Below are positions 1 to 5,805 of a DNA stretch of 64,000 nt, one piece after another; the first letter of the stretch is position 1; every line of letters begins with the position of its first letter. Location of the stretch: contig NZ_FOUX01000003.1 in assembly GCF_900114995.1 (NCBI RefSeq), positions 310,001 through 374,000 on the forward strand. The letters are read 5' to 3'. The position numbers and the translations under genes were made by a program. A model generated the notes under the pieces. It was not told where the DNA came from and searched no databases. It saw nothing but the letters and a program-made list of their open reading frames with translations. Source of the DNA: Chitinophaga sp. YR627 (lineage in GTDB: Bacteria > Bacteroidota > Bacteroidia > Chitinophagales > Chitinophagaceae).

Positions 1-2
1 AC

Positions 3-482
3 AGCATTCACTTCACTTTTATAGAGCCTAATCCATCTATTTCCCTGAACCGCTTATTGCGTCAGGAGGACTATAAAAATACAGATGTAAGGGAACAACT
101 GGTGCAGCAGGTAGATCCACAGATCTTTACGACACTGCAGGAGAATGATATATTGCTGATCGACAACTCACACGTTTCCAAAACAGGTAGCGATGTGAAT
201 TATTTAATGGCTGAGGTATTACCTATTCTTAATAAAGGGGTAATTGTCCATATTCACGATATATTCTATCCTTTTGAGTATCCAAAAGAGTGGCTGTTCG
301 AACATAAGCTGAACTGGAACGAGATATACACCGTTCACAACTTCCTGCTTTTTAATAGTGCATTTGAAATACTATTCTTCTCAGATTATATGCAACAGCA
401 AACGAAAGGACAGTACGCGGATAAAGCACCCCTGTTCTTTAAAGACAGGCCAGGTAGTCTGTGGATCAGGAAAGTACAGTAA
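3..482 (+). CDS. Class I SAM-dependent methyltransferase, C-terminal part (5' end outside window)
   Basis: The reading frame is open to the left edge of the window, so the gene starts upstream; the TTG at 57 is internal. The first visible residues, HFTFIEPNP, fit the strand that carries the acidic cofactor-binding residue in class I methyltransferases. Further on, ILLIDNSHVSKTGSD and the long hydrophobic strand before VHIHDIF match the Methyltransf_24 type, in which a DxSH stretch and a later HDxF lie at the end of the Rossmann core. The substrate cannot be told; this type is often found near polysaccharide or glycolipid genes. It ends at a bidirectional terminator facing the next, convergent gene. 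Family call fairly sure, function open. Confidence 0.75.
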   Translation, partial: SIHFTFIEPNPSISLNRLLRQEDYKNTDVREQLVQQVDPQIFTTLQENDILLIDNSHVSKTGSDVNYLMAEVLPILNKGVIVHIHDIFYPFEYPKEWLFEHKLNWNEIYTVHNFLLFNSAFEILFFSDYMQQQTKGQYADKAPLFFKDRPGSLWIRKVQ

Positions 483-510
483 GTAAGCGATCTATACGTA
501 TATATAGAAT

Positions 511-542
511 AAAAAAGGAGGTTCTTATGAACCTCCTTTTTT
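511..542. terminator. Bidirectional intrinsic terminator
   Basis: A perfect 14-bp stem (A-run + GGAGGTTC, loop TTAT, GAACCTCC + T-run) lies between two convergent genes. A-tract and T-tract flank the stem, so it can work in both directions. The T-run overlaps the stop codon of the minus-strand gene. Confidence 0.85.
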
Positions 543-1773
543 ATTCTTTGATCTGAATTAGTTTTCCATCCTGAAACTTCAACCAGGAACCGGCAGGGTA
601 ATAAAACCAGGTTTCTATTACGTGCGCACCTACCTGTGTTTTTACCCTATCGCTGGGGTAGCCCCAGGCGGCTTCACACATATTCTGATTCATGCCCATT
701 TTTACTTTGCCGTCAGCAATGATATTCCCGTTTGCGGTTCCAAATTGTTTGATCATTGACTCCCGGTAGGCTTTAATGTCTTTTTGCAACTGTTTCTTAT
801 CGGCTTCTTCTTTCGCCAGTGCTGCTTCCTGTTCAGCTTTTTCTTTCTGTTTAACCGCCAGGTATCGCTCTTCCGACCAGATATAAAATAGAGAGAGTTG
901 TTTATCAAGCGAGCCTCTGTCATCTATCTGCACGGCAATTTCTTTCTGGGCATCATTACGAAGGATGAGGTGTAGTTTGCCGAAGAAATTTTCATCAAAC
1001 AGGAACGTCAGTTCTGTACATTGCCATTTACTACCTTGTACATACCCGAGCGTTTGCTTATCAAGCGGGTTGTAAAAGCTGGAAGGAGCGAAGCTTTCCT
1101 CAATAAAGTAAACAGGTTTATTTACCCAGGTCTGTTTGAGTTTTTCCAGATAGCCTTTGGTGAAAACGGCAATACCGGACTCGCGCCGGCCGTAGATCTT
1201 CCATTGTACTTTTTCACCATCCGCATCCTTTAAAGTGACCTGCGTCTGGCAAAGGTTATCTTCTTCTTTAAGGATTTCCCAGCCGGTAACGGTAAATGTC
1301 CTGTTCTCAAGGGCACTGTAAGGCGTAACGGCTTCTCCGGAGTAGGAGCTATGCTGTATGTAGATAGGTTTGTACAGATTACTCAGGACATCGTTGGTCT
1401 TTTTAGCAGTAGCGGCGGGTAATTTTATTTTGGCGATCGGAATGCCCGCATAACTGATAGATGGACCACTTCTGGACGCTTCTTTTGCAGGGTTACCTGC
1501 AACACCCTGAAGGGATGTCTGCTTGTCAGAAAAGAAATCTTTGAACGTAGTGTCCTGTTTCGCATAACCTTTAAAATACGGGCTTCTTTGTGCGAAATAG
1601 AATTCCTGACCGATCATAGATGCAGGATCGAACTGGCACTTGATGTTTTCAACGTTGACGGTACTGTCATAGGCTTTTTTTACCGGCTGATTGTTTTGTA
1701 CGCTGCGATACCCAACTTGTCCCAATGCGGCATGCGCAGTCAGAAGGGCTACGATAAAGGGGAGCTTATTCAT
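541..1773 (-). CDS. Secreted protein of unknown function with C-terminal SmpA/BamE-like motif
   Basis: A 410-residue protein with a clear N-terminal signal peptide (hydrophobic residues 5-17, cleavage near HAALGQ). The middle carries no motif I recognise. Around residues 305-345 there is a charged Lys/Glu/Gln-rich stretch, probably a helix or coiled coil. The last ~55 residues contain KMGMNQNMCEAAWGYPSDR followed by WFYYPAGSWLKFQDGKL. This resembles the GM-x-QxxV-x3-WG-x-P and later WxY pattern of SmpA/OmlA-type small domains that bind partner proteins in the envelope. It is alone between a tRNA and a methyltransferase. Export is well supported; any role is unknown. Confidence 0.75.
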   Translation of the reverse strand: MNKLPFIVALLTAHAALGQVGYRSVQNNQPVKKAYDSTVNVENIKCQFDPASMIGQEFYFAQRSPYFKGYAKQDTTFKDFFSDKQTSLQGVAGNPAKEASRSGPSISYAGIPIAKIKLPAATAKKTNDVLSNLYKPIYIQHSSYSGEAVTPYSALENRTFTVTGWEILKEEDNLCQTQVTLKDADGEKVQWKIYGRRESGIAVFTKGYLEKLKQTWVNKPVYFIEESFAPSSFYNPLDKQTLGYVQGSKWQCTELTFLFDENFFGKLHLILRNDAQKEIAVQIDDRGSLDKQLSLFYIWSEERYLAVKQKEKAEQEAALAKEEADKKQLQKDIKAYRESMIKQFGTANGNIIADGKVKMGMNQNMCEAAWGYPSDRVKTQVGAHVIETWFYYPAGSWLKFQDGKLIQIKE

Positions 1774-1825
1774 TGACTTTACGATATAGGGTTTAAAGAA
1801 GGGGCAAGGTAGTCGATATAAATGG

Positions 1826-1864
1826 AAAAAGCCTTACCGGTAAATTACCAGTAAGGCTTTTTTT
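1826..1864 (-). terminator. Terminator downstream of the tRNA
   Basis: Stem GCCTTAC/GTAAGGC extended by A5/T5, with a 13-nt loop. On the minus strand it lies 2 nt after the tRNA 3' end and ends in a T-run, as expected for a stand-alone tRNA transcript. It is symmetrical and may work both ways. Confidence 0.75.
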
Positions 1865-1865
1865 G

Positions 1866-1939
1866 TGGTCCCACCAGGGCATGATCCTGGGACCCCCTGA
1901 TTATGAGTCAGGTGCTCTAACCAACTGAGCTATAGGACC
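1866..1939 (-). tRNA. tRNA with CAT anticodon (elongator Met or lysidine-type Ile2)
   Basis: Read on the minus strand it folds into a full cloverleaf: acceptor GGTCCTA/TGGGACC (one T-G pair), D-arm GCTC/GAGC with AGTTGGTTA loop, anticodon stem CCTGA/TCAGG with loop CTCATAA, T-stem CCAGG/CCTGG. The anticodon is CAT. The D-stem and elongator-type acceptor argue against initiator tRNA; Met-elongator and TilS-modified Ile2 cannot be separated by eye. CCA is not encoded (ACA follows). The T-loop reads ATCATGC rather than the usual TTCRANY. Confidence 0.9.
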
Positions 1940-2093
1940 TGTTCTTTTCAGAACGAATATTTTGAAACTTTCTCGAGGGTTCCCTTTTCAGGGACCGCAA
2001 AAGTAATTCATTCAATTCAATAAACCAACAAGCTATTGACATTTTTATTTATACAGTATACCTCTAATAATAGGACTTCTTACCAGCACTGTA

Positions 2094-2101
2094 TAAATTT
2101 G
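2094..2101 (+). promoter_or_regulatory. Bacteroidota -7 element (TAAATTTG)
   Basis: Exact match to TAnnTTTG, 26 nt before the HAD-hydrolase ATG. No clear -33 TTG at the usual distance. Confidence 0.45.
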
Positions 2102-2127
2102 CATTTTCTCATTCACCAGTATATACG

Positions 2128-2742
2128 ATGAAAGGCATTAAACATATCATTTTCGATCTGGGCGGGGTAATTATCAATCTGGATTACCAGCTGACCTACA
2201 AGGCGTTTGAAACACTGGGTGTAAAGGAATTCACCAGTTTGTACAATCAGTTTTCGCTGAACTCACTTTTTGACGATCTGGAAACAGGGAAGGTAGCACC
2301 TGAAGTTTTCCTGGATGAGATGCAGAAGCATACGGCGCCGGGTACTACGCACCAGCAGATCACTGATGCGTGGAATGCGATGTTGCTTGACTTCCCTTTA
2401 CGCAGATTGCAGATCCTGCAGCAATTAAGGCAGCATTACGGGGTGTATTTGCTGAGCAATACGAACGAGATACACATGCAGGCTTTTAATAAAATATTGG
2501 AGGAGAGCAGGGGAATACCTTCGCTGGCGGCGTTTTTTGACAAGGCGTATTATTCACACCAGATCGGGTTACGGAAGCCTTTTAAGGAATCGTTTCAACT
2601 GGTGTTGGATGAGAATGGTCTGGATCCTGCCGAGACCTTATTTATAGATGACACATTGCCGAACATTGAAGGCGCGAAGGTCGTTGGCCTGCAAACAATT
2701 CATTTACTGCCACCGAAGACGATGGCAGATATTTTCAAATAA
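2128..2742 (+). CDS. HAD-superfamily phosphatase, subfamily IA (YihX-like)
   Basis: A soluble 204-residue HAD hydrolase. Motif I is FDLGGVI with nucleophile Asp10; the usual second Asp is Gly12, as in the YihX-type branch (DLGxV). Motif II is LLSNTNE, the motif III lysine sits in GLRKPFK, and motif IV is FIDDTLPNIEGA. YihX relatives dephosphorylate small sugar phosphates such as glucose-1-phosphate, but the substrate here is not shown. Monocistronic: its own promoter lies upstream and the next gene is convergent (9 bp away). Confidence 0.85.
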   Translation: MKGIKHIIFDLGGVIINLDYQLTYKAFETLGVKEFTSLYNQFSLNSLFDDLETGKVAPEVFLDEMQKHTAPGTTHQQITDAWNAMLLDFPLRRLQILQQLRQHYGVYLLSNTNEIHMQAFNKILEESRGIPSLAAFFDKAYYSHQIGLRKPFKESFQLVLDENGLDPAETLFIDDTLPNIEGAKVVGLQTIHLLPPKTMADIFK

Positions 2743-2751
2743 CGGTCAGGA

Positions 2752-3012
2752 CTACTTGATCTCTTCAAAATCGAGGTAATCTCCTTTGTCGGCTTTAGGG
2801 GCGGCAGCGCGTTGCTGCTGTTGTTGCTGCGCCTGAGCAGCCTGTCTCTGAGCCTGTTCCTGTTGCTGGTACTGACGGCGAAGATGCTCCTGAATATCTC
2901 CCATCTGTCTGCGTACGTGTTTTGTGGACTGATACACAGGTACGATGAAATCGAACACCAGTTTATACAGTAACCAGAACACAAAGGCCAAAAATGCATA
3001 TTTCAGTATCAT
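2752..3012 (-). CDS. Small membrane protein, DUF4834-like
   Basis: 86 residues: one N-terminal membrane segment (about residues 3-24), then a basic stretch and a very Gln/Arg/Ala-rich helix (residues 37-73), ending in an acidic tail, DYLDFEEIK. This layout matches the DUF4834 family of Bacteroidota, whose function is unknown. An exact TAAATTTG promoter element ends only 5 nt before the ATG, so the mRNA may be leaderless. A 13-bp inverted repeat lies just upstream. Confidence 0.7.
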   Translation of the reverse strand: MILKYAFLAFVFWLLYKLVFDFIVPVYQSTKHVRRQMGDIQEHLRRQYQQQEQAQRQAAQAQQQQQQRAAAPKADKGDYLDFEEIK

Positions 3013-3017
3013 AAGGG

Positions 3018-3025
3018 CAAATTTA
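3018..3025 (-). promoter_or_regulatory. -7 element (TAAATTTG) 5 nt from the ATG
   Basis: Exact TAnnTTTG on the minus strand, followed by CCCTT and then the ATG of the DUF4834-like gene. This places transcription start at or next to the start codon. Confidence 0.45.
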
Positions 3026-3034
3026 GCAGTTAAT

Positions 3035-3093
3035 CTGTTTTCAGGGCGGAAAAAAGAGGGGGTTTAAGTTTTCTTTAACAGCCCTGAAAACAG
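3035..3093. repeat. 13-bp perfect inverted repeat between two genes
   Basis: CTGTTTTCAGGGC (3035-3047) and its exact complement (3081-3093) are separated by 33 nt rich in purines on the + strand. It sits between the stop of the TM2 gene and the promoter of the DUF4834-like gene. No T-run follows either arm, so it is not a standard terminator. Confidence 0.6.
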
Positions 3094-3101
3094 CTAAAAG
3101 T

Positions 3102-3452
3102 TTATAGGCCAAGCAGTGCCGCGCTTTCGAGTGCTGCCTTCTTGTTATGCTCCCAGGCTAATTTACGGTGATTGATCGCATCCACAATAGTACCTATCAC
3201 ACAAAGGCCACCGGTCAGGAAGTAGAGTATCCCCATTCCGATCTGGTTCAGGATAAAGCGGTGAATTCCCGCTGCGCCTACCAGTCCGATAAGGCAGCAG
3301 ATCAGTATCAGGGAAGGTTCCTTACGGCGTCCCTGATAGATGGCCAGAAAGCGCTGGCGGTTTTCGGAAGAGTAATTTCTGGTCAGTTCCTGTAGCCATA
3401 AGAGCTCTTCCTGTTCAATGCCGGGAAGTGAGGAGAATGCATAGTCGTTCAT
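3102..3452 (-). CDS. TM2-domain membrane protein
   Basis: 116 residues. The C-terminal two thirds carry two membrane segments separated by a short turn, with the GxxGIHRF...GMGILYFLTGGLCVIGTIVD pattern of TM2 domains; the D of GTIVDAI is the conserved polar residue after the second helix. The N-terminal 45 residues are soluble and charged. The function of bacterial TM2 proteins is poorly known. Its ATG overlaps the stop of the upstream DUF2752 gene (ATGA), so the two are probably co-translated. Confidence 0.8.
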   Translation of the reverse strand: MNDYAFSSLPGIEQEELLWLQELTRNYSSENRQRFLAIYQGRRKEPSLILICCLIGLVGAAGIHRFILNQIGMGILYFLTGGLCVIGTIVDAINHRKLAWEHNKKAALESAALLGL

Positions 3453-3766
3453 GTATAGTGGTTTTTAAGTTCCGCAAAAGACTGCCATTGTAATCTGCCC
3501 AGCTGGATGGTCCGGTATACGAGTATCGCCAATGCGAAAGGACCGAGAAAGTGGCTTTCCAGGGCCGCTTTCCATTCTCCGTGCAACAGAAAACTGATTG
3601 AGTGACCGAGGCCGCAGCCGGGGCACCAGGAGACGCCCATCCGTCTGAGCACACAGAAACCAGGACCATTATTATTGTGGGGATCCATTAAATAAAGGAG
3701 TACCAGCGCTGTTGGCCAGACGAGTAATTCGAAATTAAGGCGTTGTATGTATGCTTTAATTTGCAT
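3449..3766 (-). CDS. DUF2752-family membrane protein
   Basis: 105 residues with membrane segments near residues 11-25, 44-60 and 72-88. The stretch GVSWCPGCGLGHSISFLLHGEW matches the DUF2752 signature, C-P-x-CGxT/LxxxxxxxxGx, with a CPGC pair followed by Gly and a polar helix. DUF2752 proteins are small membrane proteins of unknown role. First gene of a two-gene unit with the TM2 protein (4-bp overlap), a pairing that makes functional linkage plausible. Confidence 0.8.
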   Translation of the reverse strand: MQIKAYIQRLNFELLVWPTALVLLYLMDPHNNNGPGFCVLRRMGVSWCPGCGLGHSISFLLHGEWKAALESHFLGPFALAILVYRTIQLGRLQWQSFAELKNHYT

Positions 3767-3884
3767 GCCTGGGAGGGGGCAACAGTTATTAAATATTTTT
3801 GAAATCTATGCGGACAGGGAGTTTTCTCTTATTAATTTATTCCCTACAAGTTAAAGAAAATGTTCTTGGATCAAAATAAAATCC

Positions 3885-3892
3885 TAAATTTG
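3885..3892 (+). promoter_or_regulatory. -7 element (TAAATTTG) of the rimP-nusA-infB operon
   Basis: Exact TAnnTTTG. A TTG lies 16 nt upstream (3866-3868), shorter than the usual 19-21 nt, so the -33 part is uncertain. Transcription would start near 3897-3900, just ahead of the leader hairpin. Confidence 0.5.
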
Positions 3893-3912
3893 CATAGGAA
3901 AATGATACTAAC

Positions 3913-3946
3913 GAAGGGGACTGAGCGGTCCCCTTCTCGTTTTTTT
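3913..3946 (+). promoter_or_regulatory. Leader hairpin + T-run directly before rimP (possible attenuator)
   Basis: A perfect 9-bp stem, GAAGGGGAC/GTCCCCTTC, with loop TGAGCG, is followed by TCG and seven T. The last T is the base before the rimP ATG. Form and T-run are those of an intrinsic terminator, yet it lies between a promoter element and the first gene of an operon that encodes NusA. This invites an attenuation model. An in-frame ATG at 3902 would let ribosomes run through the hairpin into rimP. Confidence 0.65.
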
Positions 3947-4411
3947 ATGGCAAATGAACAAGTGATAACAACGATCCGGGACATGGCTGCAGAGATGCTG
4001 TCACCCTATCCGGAATACTTCGTAGTAGATGTGCGGATAAAACCCACGAACAACATAAAACTCTTTGTAGATGGGGACAATGGCGTGCCGGTTGATAAGC
4101 TGGTAGCATTCAACCGAAACCTATACAGCAGGTTGGAAGAAGCCACGCTGTTTCCGGACAATGATTTTTCCCTGGAAGTATCTTCACCCGGACTGGACGA
4201 ACCGCTGAAACTTCTCCGTCAATACGTAAAGAATATTGGTCGCAAGATAACTGTTACTTTATTGGATAATTCCGAGAAAGAGGGTACGCTATTGTCTGTG
4301 ACAGAAGCGGTTGTGACAATTGAGGAGCAGGTAGGGAAGAAGAAGGAGAAAAAAACAACCGAAATAAATTTAAATGAAATCAAGCACACAAAGGTGTGCA
4401 TCGTGTTTTAA
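3947..4411 (+). CDS. rimP: Ribosome maturation factor RimP
   Basis: RimP helps assemble the 30S subunit. Starting at 3947 the protein has 154 residues, the normal length; the frame is open further up (ATG at 3902 and 3860), but those starts fall in or before the leader hairpin and promoter. The N-terminal domain shows the FVVDVRIKPTNNIKLFVDGDNGV strand pattern and the LEVSSPGLDEPL motif typical of RimP; the C-terminal SH3-like part follows (KKITVTL...GTLLSVTEA), ending in a Lys/Glu-rich loop. nusA begins 21 nt downstream, the common rimP-nusA-infB order. Confidence 0.95.
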   Translation: MANEQVITTIRDMAAEMLSPYPEYFVVDVRIKPTNNIKLFVDGDNGVPVDKLVAFNRNLYSRLEEATLFPDNDFSLEVSSPGLDEPLKLLRQYVKNIGRKITVTLLDNSEKEGTLLSVTEAVVTIEEQVGKKKEKKTTEINLNEIKHTKVCIVF

Positions 4412-4432
4412 AATATATAATATAACCGAAAC

Positions 4433-5680
4433 ATGGCTAGTATTAACCTGATTGAGTCATTCACGGAGTTTAAAGAGGCGGAAAACATTGACCGCCCGAC
4501 GTTGATGAAAGTGTTGGAAGATGTGTTCAAAACTCTTCTCCGTAAAAAGTATGGCTCTGATGAGAACTTTGACGTGATTGTAAATACTGAGAAAGGTGAC
4601 CTGGAGATTTTACGCCGCCGTACCATTGTTACAGATGGAGAGGTAGAAGATGATAATGCCCAGATCGCTTATTCGGAAGCCATTTTAGTTGAACCAGACT
4701 ACCAGGTAGGTGAAGACCTTTACGAGGAAGTAGAGATCCTGGATTTCGGCCGCAGGGCCATCCTGGCTGCAAAGCAGACTCTTTCTGCCCGTATCGGAGA
4801 CCTGAAAAAGAATATACTTGTAAAGAAATATGCTGACCGTGTGGGTGAAATTGTAACCGGTGAAGTGTACCAGGTATGGAAAAAAGAAGTTTTATTGCTT
4901 GATGATGAAAGGAATGAGTTAATTTTACCTAAATCTGAACAAATTCCTACCGATTATTTCAAGAAAGGTGAAAATGTAAGGGCAGTAGTTAAAAAAGTGG
5001 AGATGAAGAACAACGCTCCGCTCATCATACTTTCCCGCACCCATCCTACCTTCCTGGCTAAATTGCTGGAAATTGAAGTTCCCGAGATCTTTGACGGCCT
5101 TATCGTAATTAAGAAAATCGTACGCGAACCAGGAGAAAGAGCTAAAGTAGCTGTGGAGTCCTATGACGACCGCATCGACCCTGTAGGAGCCTGCGTGGGT
5201 ATGAAAGGTAGTCGTATTCACGGCATTGTACGTGAACTGCGTAACGAGAATATCGATATCATTAACTATACCGCTAATATTCAGCTGCTTATCCAGCGTG
5301 CACTCACGCCTGCAAGGATCAGCCGCATGGAGGTAGATAATGAGAATAAATATGCTTCTGTTTTCCTCAAGGCAGATCAGGTGTCTCTGGCGATCGGTAA
5401 AAAAGGCGTCAATATAAAACTGGCCTGCGAATTGACGGGTTATGAGATTGATGTCTTCCGTGACGAAGAACAGGAACAGGCAGAATATGACATTGACCTG
5501 GCAGAATTCTCCGACGAGATCGAAGAATGGGTACTGGATGAACTCAAACGTATTGGTTGTGACACCGCTCGCAGTGTACTTGACCTGACAGTAGAGGAAC
5601 TGGTACGCCGCTCAGACCTTGAAGAAGAAACAGTAAAAGACATAAGAAGAATACTACAGGAAGAATTTGATAAAGAGTAG
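4433..5680 (+). CDS. nusA: Transcription termination/antitermination protein NusA
   Basis: 415 residues. N-terminal RNA-polymerase-binding domain (1-~130), S1 domain (~135-200: ADRVGEIVTGEVYQVWKKEVLLLDD...), then KH domains, with GACVGMKGSRIHGIVREL and AIGKKGVNIKLACELTGYEIDV as the two GxxG loops. A short acidic C-terminal segment (EYDIDLAEFSDEIEEWV) with a helix-hairpin-like repeat (IGCDTARSVLDLTVEELVRRSDL) replaces the long acidic repeats of proteobacteria. NusA slows RNA polymerase at hairpins and acts in termination and rRNA antitermination. That is relevant because the operon leader itself carries a terminator-like hairpin. Confidence 0.97.
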   Translation: MASINLIESFTEFKEAENIDRPTLMKVLEDVFKTLLRKKYGSDENFDVIVNTEKGDLEILRRRTIVTDGEVEDDNAQIAYSEAILVEPDYQVGEDLYEEVEILDFGRRAILAAKQTLSARIGDLKKNILVKKYADRVGEIVTGEVYQVWKKEVLLLDDERNELILPKSEQIPTDYFKKGENVRAVVKKVEMKNNAPLIILSRTHPTFLAKLLEIEVPEIFDGLIVIKKIVREPGERAKVAVESYDDRIDPVGACVGMKGSRIHGIVRELRNENIDIINYTANIQLLIQRALTPARISRMEVDNENKYASVFLKADQVSLAIGKKGVNIKLACELTGYEIDVFRDEEQEQAEYDIDLAEFSDEIEEWVLDELKRIGCDTARSVLDLTVEELVRRSDLEEETVKDIRRILQEEFDKE

Positions 5681-5762
5681 GTTCGCACCACTAACTTCCC
5701 CGGGATGTGGGCTTGCTCGACAGAAAGTATTTTTTAGTTATTGTTAATTGTTAAAAAGGAGT

Positions 5763-5778
5763 CCCGTTAGCCAACGGG
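5763..5778 (+). promoter_or_regulatory. Small hairpin in the nusA-infB spacer
   Basis: CCCGTT/AACGGG with a 4-nt loop AGCC, 27 nt before the infB ATG, in a 125-nt spacer. No T-run follows, so it is not a terminator. It could shape translation start or mRNA stability of infB. Confidence 0.35.
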
Positions 5779-5805
5779 AAAAATGGGGAGGCCCGAGATT
5801 ACAAT

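Noticed and set aside
2700..2999. 99-codon minus-strand frame overlapping the DUF4834-like gene
   Set aside because: Overlaps both neighbours, composition is Ser/Arg-rich without a domain; the 86-codon frame has the membrane helix and promoter.
3860..3901. RimP start at 3860
   Set aside because: It precedes the -7 element; normal RimP length is reached from 3947. The ATG at 3902 is kept only as a possible leader start.
5681..5805. Riboswitch between nusA and infB
   Set aside because: Only a 6-bp hairpin is visible and no known aptamer pattern.
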